Origin: Nostocales cyanobacterium Centralia_MAG_434
GTDB taxonomy: Bacteria; Cyanobacteriota; Cyanobacteriia; Cyanobacteriales; Nostocaceae
Direction of reading: 5' to 3'
NCBI GenBank assembly: GCA_021324415.1
Contig: JAJPJF010000447.1
Span: 1-41,043, forward strand
Length of the DNA: 41,043 nucleotides
A model generated the notes under the pieces. The model saw only the letters and a list, made by a program, of their open reading frames with translations, was not told the origin of the DNA and did not search any database. Position numbers and translations under genes: made by a program. This document shows, in pieces, positions 1 to 8,822 of this stretch. The first letter of the stretch is position 1; every line of letters begins with the position of its first letter.

Positions 1-736
1 CGATGGCTCTGGTCCTCCCAAAGGCGCGCGCGTAGTCGGTTTGCGTCGTTCTGGTGCTTGGGCAGAATTGGTGACTGTTCCCACAAACTTTCTAGCAGAA
101 TTACCACCCTCAGTATCTTTTGCCCAAGCTGCTACACTACCCGTAGCTGGTCTCACGGCATATCATGCCCTACGCAAGGGCGGTTTTCTTTTAGGTTCAA
201 AAGTATTGCTCACAGGTGCATCTGGCGGTGTAGGTAACTTTGCTATCCAGCTGGCACGTCTATCAGGAGCGCAGGTTGTAGCACACATCCGTCAAGCTAG
301 CCACGAGGCTTTGGTGAAAGAAGTTGGGGCACACTCAGTGGTGATTGGTGAAGACCTGTCCGGTGCAAGTGAGTATGGACCCTATAATCTCATTTTGGAC
401 TCAGTTGGTGGTAACATCCTGGGGGCTGCTCTAGGTTTATTGGCAGAAGATGGTGTGCTCGTGACGTTTGGAGCCTCTGCAGGAAGTGAGGTAACATTTA
501 ACGTATCACGTTTTTATGCAACTGGAGGTGCCAGTTTGTACGGTCTGATCTTGTTTCATGAATTGAAACATGAATCAGCATCCGTCGGACTCAAGAAGCT
601 TTTGAGTTTGGTAGAGGTCGGTCAATTGCGTCCTCCCATAGAAATAGAAGCCCCTTGGACTCAAGTCGCCGATATAGCACAACAGCTACTTGATAGACGC
701 TTCACTGGTAAGGCTGTATTACATATCTCGAGGTAA
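1..736 (+). CDS. NADPH:quinone oxidoreductase / zinc-type alcohol dehydrogenase-like (MDR), 5' truncated
   Basis: C-terminal 245 codons of a medium-chain dehydrogenase/reductase; the frame is open from base 2 to the window edge, so the true start lies outside. The GASGGVG nucleotide-binding turn (bases about 218-238) begins the Rossmann fold, followed by the family's LDSVGG segment and a C-terminal FTGKAVL motif typical of quinone oxidoreductases. These enzymes reduce quinones or enones with NADPH in the cytoplasm. No structural-zinc cysteine cluster is visible in the part present, which favours the zinc-free quinone oxidoreductase branch, but the N-terminal catalytic domain is mostly missing. 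The substrate cannot be told. Confidence 0.88.
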   Translation, partial: DGSGPPKGARVVGLRRSGAWAELVTVPTNFLAELPPSVSFAQAATLPVAGLTAYHALRKGGFLLGSKVLLTGASGGVGNFAIQLARLSGAQVVAHIRQASHEALVKEVGAHSVVIGEDLSGASEYGPYNLILDSVGGNILGAALGLLAEDGVLVTFGASAGSEVTFNVSRFYATGGASLYGLILFHELKHESASVGLKKLLSLVEVGQLRPPIEIEAPWTQVADIAQQLLDRRFTGKAVLHISR

Positions 737-742
737 GAGTGA

Positions 743-866
743 GTGGGGAGGACAGGGAGGACAAGGGGGACAAGGGGGACAAGGAGGACAAGGAGGACAA
801 GGAGGACAAGGGGGACAGGGAGGACAAGGGAGACAAGGGAAGGGAAGGGAAGGGAAGGGAAGGGAG
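743..866. repeat. G-rich 9-bp tandem repeat followed by 5-bp repeat
   Basis: About ten imperfect copies of a 9-bp unit (GGAGGACAA / GGGGGACAA) run directly after the oxidoreductase stop codon, then change to a GGGAA pentamer (about 838-866). One frame reads as Gly-Gly-Gln repeats, but that follows from the unit length and there is no sign of a gene. The plus strand is purine-only apart from the C of each unit and has many G-runs. Confidence 0.9.
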
Positions 867-901
867 ATTGGGTTGCTCCCTTGCTTCCCGGTTTTTAGGT
901 T

Positions 902-1186
902 CTAGGATTCTACTTTGACACCTTTCCAGAAGGCAATATAGCCCTCAATCTGCTTTGCTTTTTCCTTGGTGTTGGGATAGTACCAAGCAGCATCTTTGTT
1001 AACTTGTCCATCAACTTCAATGTTGTAGTAACTGGCAAGACCTTTCCACGGACAAGTGGTGTGGGTGTCGCTTTCCTTAAAGTACTGCTTGTTAATTGAG
1101 TCAGGAGGAAAGTAATGATTATTTTCCACAACAACAGTGTTATTGCTTTCAGCTAAAGTTGCGCCATTCCAAGTTGCTTTTGGCAT
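902..1186 (-). CDS. DUF427 domain protein
   Basis: 94-residue protein matching the DUF427 family: an N-terminal MPKATWNGATLAES segment, a central HTTCPWKGLASYY motif and a C-terminal AWYYPNTKEKAKQIEGYIAFW motif. These small cytoplasmic beta-rich proteins are widespread in bacteria and fungi and have no proven reaction. The length is full for a single-domain member. It starts at an ATG and stands alone, divergent from recQ across about 120 bp of AT-rich DNA that probably holds both promoters. The family call is firm; the function is unknown. Confidence 0.9.
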   Translation of the reverse strand: MPKATWNGATLAESNNTVVVENNHYFPPDSINKQYFKESDTHTTCPWKGLASYYNIEVDGQVNKDAAWYYPNTKEKAKQIEGYIAFWKGVKVES

Positions 1187-1307
1187 AACTCACAAATGTA
1201 AATAAACTTTACAATTAATATTATAAAAAAGATAACTCTGCCTCAGACATGCAATTGGTTATCATGTATGGCAAGGTTAATACGCCTCCTTTGTCTGACA
1301 GTCACCT

Positions 1308-3506
1308 ATGTCCCAGTATTCTAACTTAGAACAAGCGCTAAAATACTACTTCGGTTACGACAACTTCCGCCCCGGACAACGGCAAATTATTGAACAAGCG
1401 CTACAAAATCGGGATTTACTGATTGTCATGCCTACCGGAGGGGGAAAATCATTGTGTTTTCAACTTCCAGCACTTCTCAAACAAGGTATTACTATAGTTG
1501 TGTCGCCACTGATAGCCTTAATGCAAGACCAAGTGGAGGCACTACGAGATAATGGGATAGCTGCAACGTTTCTCAATAGCAGTCTCAATTCCTATCAGGT
1601 ACGATCGCGTGAAGAAGCCATCTTGAATGGTAAAGTCAAACTACTTTATGTCGCACCAGAACGATTACTCAGCGATCGCTTTCTGCCGTTTCTAGATTTA
1701 GTACACCACCAAGTTGGTATTTCGACCTTTGCAATAGACGAAGCGCACTGCGTCTCTGAGTGGGGACATGACTTTCGTCCAGAATACCGCCAACTCAAAT
1801 CCCTACGCAAACGTTATCCCGATATCCCTACCTTGGCACTGACGGCCACAGCCACTGATCGTGTTCGCAGTGATATCATCCAACAATTAGGTCTTAAGCA
1901 GCCTACTATCCATATTGCCAGCTTCAACCGCCAAAACCTTTACTACGAAGTTCGCCCAAAGACAAAAAATGCTTATGCTGAGCTATTAGAGATCATCCGC
2001 GAAAACGAAGGTTCAGGAATTGTCTATTGCTTGACACGCAAAAAAGTTGATGAACTTACGTTTAAATTAGAACACGATAAAATTTCAGCTTTGCCTTATC
2101 ATGCCGGCTTAACGGATGAAGAACGGACAAAAAATCAAACTCGGTTTATTCGAGATGATGTCCGAGTGATGGTAGCAACAATTGCCTTTGGCATGGGAAT
2201 CAATAAACCCGATGTGCGGTTTGTCGTTCACTTTGACATATCCCGCAATTTAGAGAGTTATTATCAGGAATCCGGTAGAGCAGGTAGGGATGGAGAACCT
2301 TCTCGGTGTACTCTTTTTTTCGGCTACAGTGATGTCAAGACAATAGAATTTCTCATCAATCAAAAACCAGACTCTCAAGAACAGTTGATTGCCAAGCAAC
2401 AGCTACGGCAAATGATAGATTATGCTGATGGTACAGATTGCCGCCGCACAATTCAGCTCGGTTATTTTGGGGAACGGTTTCCAGGCAATTGTGGTAACTG
2501 TGACAACTGCCGTTCACCAAAACCAGTGCAAGACTGGACAATTGAAGCGATGAAGTTTTTATCTTGCGTAGCGCGGACCAAAGAAAGATTTGGCATGCTT
2601 TATATTATCGATGTGTTGCGGGGAGCAAAAAATCAGAAAATTCTCCAGAACGAACATGACAAGCTTTCAACCTACGGTATTGGCAAAGATAGAAGTGTAG
2701 ATGAGTGGAGAATCCTGGGGCGATCGCTATTGCATCAAGGGTTATTAGAACAGACTAGCGATGGTTATTCAGTATTGAAACTTAATGCCCTGAGTTGGGA
2801 AGTCATGCGGCGACAGCGCACAGTTTCTCTAGCCGTTCCCACAGTACAAAAGGTGACTGTAGTAGACCAGGTGGAAAGTCCGAAAGCAGCAGAAGTGGAA
2901 GTACTCATGCAAAGGTTGCGATCGCTCCGCAAACAACTAGCTGATGAGCAATCTGTTCCACCGTACGTTATCTTTCAAGATTCTACTTTGAAATTGATGG
3001 CTCAAGTACAACCGCAAACAAAAGCAGAATTTAGTAAACTTTCTGGTGTTGGCAGTCACAAACTCACCCAATATGGAGACAAGTTCCTTGCGGAAATTCG
3101 TGCTTACCGTCAAGAACAAGGTTTACCAACAAAACCCACAAAAGAAGATAATTTTACACCCTCTGTAGGCTTACCTTCAGAAACTGAATTATACACATTA
3201 CAGCTACATCAACAAGGTTTTTCTATTACAGAAATTGCCAAAAAACGTAGTATCCGTCCTACGACAGTTGTCCGTCACCTTTGTGATTTAATCGAGAAAA
3301 ATCAGCAGGTAGATTTAAATCAGTTGGTTTCCTTAGAGCACCAGCAAAAAATTTGGCAAGTGTTAGACACCCTTGGCGATATTGCTCTCACCCCAATTAA
3401 AGAATATCTTGGTGAAAGCTACAGTTATGACGAAATTCGGTTGGTAAGAGGAAAGTGGCGGCGTGAGAGTAAAAAACAAGTGAGTCGAAGAGAGAATGTT
3501 CCCTAA
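1308..3506 (+). CDS. recQ: ATP-dependent DNA helicase RecQ
   Basis: 732-residue 3'-5' DNA helicase. Motif 0 (RPGQRQIIEQ, about 21-30), Walker A TGGGKS (43-48), DEAH box (144-147) with the RecQ aromatic-rich loop HCVSEWGHDFRPEYR, motif III LTATAT, and motif VI YYQESGRAGRDG. A zinc-binding region follows with Cys residues in CGNCDNC (about 390-400), then the RQC winged helix, an HRDC domain (about 540-605) and a C-terminal helix-turn-helix of the RecQ C-terminal type, which is longer than E. coli RecQ (about 610 residues). RecQ acts in recombination and stalled-fork repair. All helicase motifs look intact, so it should be active. Confidence 0.97.
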   Translation: MSQYSNLEQALKYYFGYDNFRPGQRQIIEQALQNRDLLIVMPTGGGKSLCFQLPALLKQGITIVVSPLIALMQDQVEALRDNGIAATFLNSSLNSYQVRSREEAILNGKVKLLYVAPERLLSDRFLPFLDLVHHQVGISTFAIDEAHCVSEWGHDFRPEYRQLKSLRKRYPDIPTLALTATATDRVRSDIIQQLGLKQPTIHIASFNRQNLYYEVRPKTKNAYAELLEIIRENEGSGIVYCLTRKKVDELTFKLEHDKISALPYHAGLTDEERTKNQTRFIRDDVRVMVATIAFGMGINKPDVRFVVHFDISRNLESYYQESGRAGRDGEPSRCTLFFGYSDVKTIEFLINQKPDSQEQLIAKQQLRQMIDYADGTDCRRTIQLGYFGERFPGNCGNCDNCRSPKPVQDWTIEAMKFLSCVARTKERFGMLYIIDVLRGAKNQKILQNEHDKLSTYGIGKDRSVDEWRILGRSLLHQGLLEQTSDGYSVLKLNALSWEVMRRQRTVSLAVPTVQKVTVVDQVESPKAAEVEVLMQRLRSLRKQLADEQSVPPYVIFQDSTLKLMAQVQPQTKAEFSKLSGVGSHKLTQYGDKFLAEIRAYRQEQGLPTKPTKEDNFTPSVGLPSETELYTLQLHQQGFSITEIAKKRSIRPTTVVRHLCDLIEKNQQVDLNQLVSLEHQQKIWQVLDTLGDIALTPIKEYLGESYSYDEIRLVRGKWRRESKKQVSRRENVP

Positions 3507-3595
3507 AAGTCTAGAGTTCACTGCTAGTGTGGCTTTTAACACTCCTGTTAGTCAACTCATGCTAGGATTTTCTGTAGATATATGTTGAATTTATT

Positions 3596-3817
3596 ATGAG
3601 CCTACTTCTAGAAATTAAATCAGTAATTACACGCTTGTCACAGGAAGAAGTGAACGAGCTTCTGTGCTGGCTCCAAGAATACGTAGATGATGAATGGGAC
3701 AGACAATTGAAAGTAGACGCTAAGTCTGGCAAATTGGATAAGTTAGTCCAACAAGCTAGAGCAGATATTGCGGCTAATCAAGTCAAGAGTCTTAATGAAA
3801 TCCTTAACGACTCCTGA
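3596..3817 (+). CDS. Probable antitoxin of a small toxin-antitoxin pair
   Basis: 73-residue acidic protein, overlapped at its 3' end by the RelE/ParE-like gene. It has an N-terminal helical stretch (ITRLSQEEVNELLCWLQEY) and a C-terminal half rich in Lys, Asp and Ala ending in SLNEILND, the sort of flexible tail that wraps around a toxin. I do not recognise a named DNA-binding fold; the antitoxin call rests on size, order and the overlap with the downstream toxin. It starts at ATG, 89 bp after recQ, but a shared function with recQ is unlikely. Confidence 0.6.
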   Translation: MSLLLEIKSVITRLSQEEVNELLCWLQEYVDDEWDRQLKVDAKSGKLDKLVQQARADIAANQVKSLNEILNDS

Positions 3818-4052
3818 CTTTTGGCGCTCATATGCAGCCCTACCACCTCAAATAAAAGAACAAGCCAAGAAAACTTATCAACTGTGGCTGAGTAATCAAT
3901 TTCATCCATCACTTCATTTCAAAAAAGTTAGTAACAATCTGTGGTCTGTTCGTATCAACATCGACTATCGTGCTCTGGCTATCAAGGAAGAAGAAGATTA
4001 TTACTGGATTTGGATTGGCTCACATGATGAGTACGATAAATTGTTGGGTTGA
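3795..4052 (+). CDS. RelE/ParE-superfamily toxin
   Basis: 85-residue basic-aromatic protein from the ATG at 3795; a TTG at 3768 is also in frame but lies deep in the antitoxin gene. The pattern TPDFWRSYAALPPQIKEQAKK, then SLHFKKVSNNLWSVRINIDYRALAI, then a C-terminal WIWIGSHDEYDKLL is the RelE/ParE/HigB fold signature: helical hairpin, RV-x-x-D-YRAL strand, and a terminal H-x-E-YD motif. Such toxins cleave ribosome-bound mRNA or poison gyrase; which applies cannot be told. The 23-bp overlap with the upstream gene implies translational coupling, normal for these modules. Confidence 0.8.
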   Translation: MKSLTTPDFWRSYAALPPQIKEQAKKTYQLWLSNQFHPSLHFKKVSNNLWSVRINIDYRALAIKEEEDYYWIWIGSHDEYDKLLG

Positions 4053-4117
4053 ATCTAATCTCCAGTGCAGCGCTTACTAATGGCAATCCAAAATAGGATT
4101 TTAGTCATAGTTAAATC

Positions 4118-4161
4118 CGTGACTTTTTTCTCTAGTCATCGTGACTATTCGCTCTAGTGAC
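4118..4161. repeat. Two adjacent imperfect 22-bp direct repeats
   Basis: Units 4118-4139 and 4140-4161 both begin CGTGACT and share CTCTAGT near the end, matching at most positions. They lie in the 247-bp gap before the DevC-like gene. They could be a spreading intergenic repeat or a repeated operator; the sequence does not decide between these. Confidence 0.7.
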
Positions 4162-4299
4162 TTTTGGCTCAAACTTCTATGCTTATGTCATGGGCATTAT
4201 ACATAGCTCTTAATACCCTATTGCATTTCTAGCCGAGGTGATAGTTATGCACAACTAACAGAAGTTACGCTTGAAGAAGACGATTCTCAGAACACTACT

Positions 4300-5541
4300 A
4301 TGGTTTCAATTGCTCGTAAAAACCTGCTTGAAGACATTCCTCGCTTCCTGGTAGCACAGGCAGGGATTATGTTTGCTGTTAGCCTAGTGACAATTCAGAC
4401 TGGGATTTTTCAGGGGTTTACCCGCTCTTCTGCTAAGTTAATCAACAATTCAACAGCTGACATATGGGTAGCATCAGACAGCATGGTGTACCTTGATCTA
4501 ACACTGCCACTTCCTCTAGCAGATGTCAATCTTGCTCAAAAAGTACCCGGTGTAGATCGAGCGGAAGCCTTAATTGCTAGTGGAGGGATGTGGCGTCACC
4601 CAGGAGGAGAAATTGCTCCAGTTAGAGTTATTGGTTTCGATCCACAGGGAGAATTGTTTACACCACAAAATCTCATCCAAGGAAGTGTGAACGCCTTAAA
4701 AGAGCCTTACACTGTCATAGTGGATACAAATAATTATGGCGCTCTTCACGTAAAACACGTAGGCGAACAAGCTGAGGTTAATTCCTTACCGGTACGATTG
4801 GTAGGCTTAACGCAAGGAAACCGATCCGTTGCGTCGAATCCCTATATGTTCACCTCCCTGGAGAGTGCCAGTTCTTACTTAAGTTCTGGTAAAACTGCTA
4901 CCTTGTCTTGCAAAACAAGAACAGGTTCTAGGGATATTCAGTGTACCAATGTTTATGAGCAATCTAATCAAAATTCTACTTCTACACCCAAACCCTTAGC
5001 CTCATCAGACCCCATTACCTATATACTGATTCGAGCCAAACCAGGTGAGAATCTACAAGCACTTAAACAAAAATTAGATGCCGCCATACCAGGCTCCCGT
5101 GCCTATACTCGTGCTGAAATGATCAAAAAAACACAAACTTACTGGCAAGAGCGAACTGGAATTGGATACCTTCTGGGTCTTGGCGCAACAGTGGGTGTTA
5201 TTGTTGGAGTGATTATTGTTGGGCAAATTCTATACTCTTCAGTGTCAGACCACATTAAAGAGTTTGGAACACTCAAAGCAATGGGCGCGTCTGATTGGGT
5301 TATATATGGTGTGATTATTGAACAAGCAATGTGGATGGCGGTTCTAGGTTATGTTCCCGGTACAATTCTTTGTTTAGGAATTGCAGCTTGGACATTGGCA
5401 AGTCAGGGAATCTTGATTTTAATTACACCAGTAACTGCAATTTCTGTTTTTGGGCTCACAGTTATCATGTGTATCGGTGCAGCAGTCTTTGCTATTCAAA
5501 AAGTGACCCGTGTTGATCCAGCAATTGTTTTTAAAGCATAG
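4300..5541 (+). CDS. DevC-like ABC transporter permease (MacB/FtsX type)
   Basis: 413-residue inner-membrane permease. An N-terminal hydrophobic helix (about residues 17-40) is followed by a large periplasmic MacB-like domain (about 45-280, with ADIWV near 53) and three C-terminal membrane helices forming the FtsX domain (LGLGATVGVIVGVIIVGQIL; a second near 345-365; a third near 375-400). The cytoplasmic loop LKAMGASDWVIYGVII is the FtsX coupling signature. DevC works with the ATPase DevA and the membrane-fusion protein DevB to export envelope components, such as glycolipids in heterocysts. The central insert with Cys residues around 204-216 is unusual. No DevB is visible upstream; see the findings for a possible remnant. 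Confidence 0.9.
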   Translation: MVSIARKNLLEDIPRFLVAQAGIMFAVSLVTIQTGIFQGFTRSSAKLINNSTADIWVASDSMVYLDLTLPLPLADVNLAQKVPGVDRAEALIASGGMWRHPGGEIAPVRVIGFDPQGELFTPQNLIQGSVNALKEPYTVIVDTNNYGALHVKHVGEQAEVNSLPVRLVGLTQGNRSVASNPYMFTSLESASSYLSSGKTATLSCKTRTGSRDIQCTNVYEQSNQNSTSTPKPLASSDPITYILIRAKPGENLQALKQKLDAAIPGSRAYTRAEMIKKTQTYWQERTGIGYLLGLGATVGVIVGVIIVGQILYSSVSDHIKEFGTLKAMGASDWVIYGVIIEQAMWMAVLGYVPGTILCLGIAAWTLASQGILILITPVTAISVFGLTVIMCIGAAVFAIQKVTRVDPAIVFKA

Positions 5542-5856
5542 TTTCACCATTATTTAAGGATATTTAAGGATATTTTAAGAATGGGTACAGAAAGCAAGTT
5601 TTAGGCTTTCAGTTTTAGCCTTCTTTGCTCCAACGACAAACTACTGACAACGCTAATGAATTATAGATGAAGTAAGACAATTCAACAATTTCAGTAGTTA
5701 AAATAGACACAAGTTGAATAAAATGAGACGTTAAATAGAGATAATGAATAGACTGAAACATGACTTTAGTTTTTAATAATTTGAACCATGTTTTCGAAGA
5801 AACTTAAATACGTAGTTTTTAATCTTTAACCTAACCAAAGCTAATAACCAAAGCAA
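5542..5856. other. Intergenic gap between DevC-like and DevA-like genes
   Basis: 315 bp without a credible gene. It holds a 10-bp direct duplication (TATTTAAGGA, about 5551-5570) and otherwise AT-rich DNA. Such a gap is long for two subunits of one transporter and leaves room for a separate promoter for the ATPase. I could not identify a clear NtcA box or -10/-35 pair. Confidence 0.6.
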
Positions 5857-6621
5857 ATGAGTCCTATACAAATAGACCCCAATGTGTCTACGACAATCAG
5901 AAACCAAGTTGCTTTTACACCAAACTCAACTCATATAGCAACAAAAGCGATCCTTGCTAAAGGTATTGCAATGACATTCGAGTCAGGGAAAGAGTCTTAT
6001 CAAGTTCTCAAAGGAGTTGATTGGGAAGTTCCAAAAGGCAGTATTCAACTGTTAATGGGACCATCTGGTTCGGGAAAAACCACGCTACTATCGATTTTAG
6101 CTGGACTGCTGACGCCAACAGAAGGGAGTGTCTATCTTCTAGGACAAGAAATTACACGCATGTCACGTCCTCAGCTAGCAAAGTTTCGATTGCAAAACAT
6201 TGGCTTTATTTTTCAAAGTTTCAACCTATTTCCAGCACTGACAGCATCAGAGAATGTTGAAGTCGTTTTGAATATTAAAGGTATTAACCGACATTTAGCA
6301 AAACATCAAGCGCAAGTGTTGCTAGAACAAGTTGGATTAGGTGATAAAGCAAATCAGAAGCCGAGTGAACTATCTGGTGGACAGAAACAGAGAGTGGCGA
6401 TCGCCCGTGCTTTGGCTGGTAATCCTCCAATAATTATGGCTGATGAGCCAACAGCAGCATTAGACTCTCATAGCGGGCATGCAGCCATCAACTTACTACG
6501 CAAATTGGCAAAAGAACAGGGCAGTACAGTATTAATTGTGACACACGACCCTCGTGTGATAGATGTAGCCGACCGAGTTGCCTACATTGAAGATGGAGTT
6601 CTCAAGCAAAATAGTCAATAG
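5857..6621 (+). CDS. DevA-like ABC transporter ATPase
   Basis: 254-residue ATPase of the MacB/LolD/DevA group. Walker A GPSGSGKTT (about 68-76), Q-loop FIFQSFNLFPALTASENV, signature LSGGQKQRVAIARAL, Walker B IIMADEPTAALD and the switch His in VTHDPR are all intact. The usual N-terminus of the family begins near residue 39 (MTFESGKESYQVLKGVDW), so about 35 residues before it are extra; an internal start is possible because the ATG at 5857 has only a weak ribosome-binding site. It probably energises the upstream DevC-like permease for export across the envelope. Confidence 0.93.
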   Translation: MSPIQIDPNVSTTIRNQVAFTPNSTHIATKAILAKGIAMTFESGKESYQVLKGVDWEVPKGSIQLLMGPSGSGKTTLLSILAGLLTPTEGSVYLLGQEITRMSRPQLAKFRLQNIGFIFQSFNLFPALTASENVEVVLNIKGINRHLAKHQAQVLLEQVGLGDKANQKPSELSGGQKQRVAIARALAGNPPIIMADEPTAALDSHSGHAAINLLRKLAKEQGSTVLIVTHDPRVIDVADRVAYIEDGVLKQNSQ

Positions 6622-6666
6622 TAACTCCTAACTCTTAACTCTTAACTCCCAACTCCCTCACTCCCT
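6622..6666. repeat. STRR-type heptamer repeat (TAACTCC-like)
   Basis: Degenerate 7-bp units (TAACTCC, TAACTCT, CAACTCC) run from just after the ATPase stop codon towards the convergent epimerase gene. This is the short tandemly repeated repetitive class known from Nostocales. Similar units recur at about 29905-29954. Confidence 0.8.
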
Positions 6667-6678
6667 TCACACACACAA

Positions 6679-7635
6679 TTAACGTCGAATGAGATCGAGT
6701 AGGATTTCTGACACAGAACGGTGATGCCAACCGAGTTCCTCACGCGCTTTACTAGCATCCACACGAACACAACGGTCATAGATGTAGTGAACCCGTTCAC
6801 GGCTTAAGGGAGGTTGCCATTTGAAGAGATGTCCAACAGGATCGAGTAAGTTACCCACAAGCCTGACGAGAGGCTTGGGAGCTTCATAGGGAACTGGAAT
6901 GCCTGTTTGCTGACTAAGAATTTCAAACATTTCACGTGTTGTTAATTCACCAGCCGAGATGATGTAGTGTTCGTTGGGTGGACCTTTTTCTGCTGCCAAA
7001 ATCATAGCAGCCGCCAAGTCATCCACATGAACAATACCAGTCATGCGATCGCCACCAGCCCAAAGTTTGAGCCGTCCTTTGAGAAATTGCTGAATCACGG
7101 GACCAAAATGAGGATCATCAGAACCATAAATTCCTGAAGGGAGAACACTAACAACTGGTAATCCTTGTTGAGCATATTGATTTACCAATTGCTGAGCTTG
7201 GTATTTGGTGCGGTCATAGGCAGAAGAAAAGCTAGTTTGTGTTCTTTTAAATGTTTCATTAACTACCTGTCCTTTCGTATCCCCAAACACACCTATTGTG
7301 CTGCAATACACCAATTTGGAAACACCAGTCGCCTGAGCAACTTTCAGTACTGCTTGAGTTCCGTGCACATTGACCCGATCCATCTCAGCTTCATTGACGA
7401 GTCCTAACTCCACGTAAGCAGCGGTATGGAAAACAGTGTCTACCCCATTCATTGCCGTGTGCAGTGCGTCTATGTCAGTGATGTCGCCATAAACCAATTG
7501 AGCACGGCAATCGGCAAGACGAGCCAAATTGCTTGATTTGCGCACCAAAGCAATAACAGAGTCACCTCGTTGTTCCAAAGCTCTCACCAAGTGAGAGCCT
7601 GTAAATCCATTGGCTCCAGTCACTAACGCCTTCAT
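6679..7635 (-). CDS. NAD-dependent epimerase/dehydratase, extended SDR; CerR-like candidate ketoreductase
   Basis: 318-residue extended short-chain dehydrogenase. The N-terminal GANGFTG (7-13) binds NAD(P); the active site is Ser112 in CSTIG and YDRTK (Tyr140, Lys144). The C-terminal half (EAPKPLVRLVGNLLDPVGH, then ARELGWHHRSVSE) resembles the HpnA/3-beta-HSD-like branch that uses lipid substrates. Its start overlaps the stop of the GNAT-type gene by the four bases ATGA, so the two are translationally coupled. In Caulobacter an enzyme annotated as an epimerase of this type (CerR) reduces the 3-keto group in ceramide synthesis. By context a keto-lipid reductase is likely here; the actual substrate is inferred. 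Confidence 0.9.
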   Translation of the reverse strand: MKALVTGANGFTGSHLVRALEQRGDSVIALVRKSSNLARLADCRAQLVYGDITDIDALHTAMNGVDTVFHTAAYVELGLVNEAEMDRVNVHGTQAVLKVAQATGVSKLVYCSTIGVFGDTKGQVVNETFKRTQTSFSSAYDRTKYQAQQLVNQYAQQGLPVVSVLPSGIYGSDDPHFGPVIQQFLKGRLKLWAGGDRMTGIVHVDDLAAAMILAAEKGPPNEHYIISAGELTTREMFEILSQQTGIPVPYEAPKPLVRLVGNLLDPVGHLFKWQPPLSRERVHYIYDRCVRVDASKAREELGWHHRSVSEILLDLIRR

Positions 7636-8780
7636 AAAACTTTTTCGTAAATTCGATATGTCTTATAAATTTTGCCACCTGCGGCTTCAATCAGTTTACG
7701 GGAGGGATAATTATCCTCATAGACCCAAGACAATTCTGCCCGTTTATAAGGTTTATTCTTTTGTGTTCCACCCCGCATACCCAGATAAATCAAAGCGAGG
7801 GGTACCATTTTTCGACGATACTCTGGTAATGAACAGATGACGATGACTCGTCCTTGATCAATCTGACGGCGATACCACAGAAACTTGAGAATACCTAACC
7901 AGTTCAACTTGCCGCCAACATGTTTGAGTGGAATATTGTAATCTGGTAACCCCATAAAACAGCCAACCATTTCACCGTTATATTCCGCAACTGGAAAGAC
8001 GTCTGGGTCTACAAGGCTCTGTAAAGATTTAGCTTCTTCAAGAAACTCTGCCTCTGTTCGTGGTGTATAACTCCAGTTATTGGCAAAGGTGGAATTCAGA
8101 AGATGATACAGACTAATGCAATCTTGCTCAAAAGCCTTGCCCTTCGTGTTGATGGGACGGAAACTGATGCCGGATTTACAAGCAATTCGATAAGCTTTCT
8201 CAAATTCTGCTGCTAAAGGTTTATCTAAAGGGAAGTCATAAGCATAAGCATCTTTAGCTTTATACCATCCATCCTGTTCCATAAATTGTGGATAGTAGGG
8301 TGGGTTATATGACGTCATCACTATTGGTGGTGAGTCAAATCCATCAACTAAAAATAGACAGCTATTGTGTGTCGATAAATCTATAGGACCACGAGCAAGA
8401 GTCATACCTTGTTCTCGTAGCCATTCACAAGCAGTCTTCAGCAGAGCTTGAGCAATTGCGAAATCCGAAATGCATTCAAAAAAACCAACTAGACCGATAT
8501 TCTTCCCTTCTCGCTCAATCAATCGATGATTAATTGCAGCCACAATGCGTCCTACAGGCTGAGAACTCTTTGCTTGTTGAGATAAGGCTATAAACTGTTG
8601 TAATTTTCCATACTGAAAAAAGGGATTCGTCGGTGCAAATTGCTTAGCAACTTCACTCCTGATGCGTGGTACCCAGTTCCGGTCATTGGCATAAACTCGT
8701 GCTGGGACATCGAGAAACATTTCCCGTTCGGCTGTGGTTGTCACAGATTGGATTTTAAATGCTGAGCTTTGCTTTGTCAT
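7632..8780 (-). CDS. GNAT-fold acyltransferase-like protein (candidate bCerS-type N-acyltransferase)
   Basis: 382-residue soluble protein of the acyl-CoA N-acyltransferase superfamily. The N-terminal part reads FLDVPARVYANDRNWVPR, then GRIVAAINHRL and GLVGFFECISD, which resemble the GNAT beta4 region. The C-terminal part ends AELSWVYEDNYPSRKLIEAAGG, a normal GNAT ending. The ~380-residue double-length architecture is the one often annotated as 'N-acetyltransferase' and, as I recall, includes the bacterial ceramide synthase bCerS. It sits 118 bp after the oxoamine synthase and overlaps the SDR by 4 bp. Expected role: acylation of an amine made by the upstream enzyme. Superfamily is likely; the reaction is inference. 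Confidence 0.75.
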   Translation of the reverse strand: MTKQSSAFKIQSVTTTAEREMFLDVPARVYANDRNWVPRIRSEVAKQFAPTNPFFQYGKLQQFIALSQQAKSSQPVGRIVAAINHRLIEREGKNIGLVGFFECISDFAIAQALLKTACEWLREQGMTLARGPIDLSTHNSCLFLVDGFDSPPIVMTSYNPPYYPQFMEQDGWYKAKDAYAYDFPLDKPLAAEFEKAYRIACKSGISFRPINTKGKAFEQDCISLYHLLNSTFANNWSYTPRTEAEFLEEAKSLQSLVDPDVFPVAEYNGEMVGCFMGLPDYNIPLKHVGGKLNWLGILKFLWYRRQIDQGRVIVICSLPEYRRKMVPLALIYLGMRGGTQKNKPYKRAELSWVYEDNYPSRKLIEAAGGKIYKTYRIYEKVL

Positions 8781-8822
8781 TTTAGTAACATTTTAGATTC
8801 CAAAATTACAGACACATCCCAT

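Noticed and set aside
690-905. 71-codon plus-strand frame made largely of Gly-Gly-Gln repeats
   Set aside because: It is the translation of the 9-bp DNA repeat, overlaps the oxidoreductase end and has no start signal.
6622-6666. CRISPR array
   Set aside because: The short tandem repeats here and at 23300, 23961 and 29905 have 7-bp units with no spacers and no cas genes; they are STRR-type repeats.
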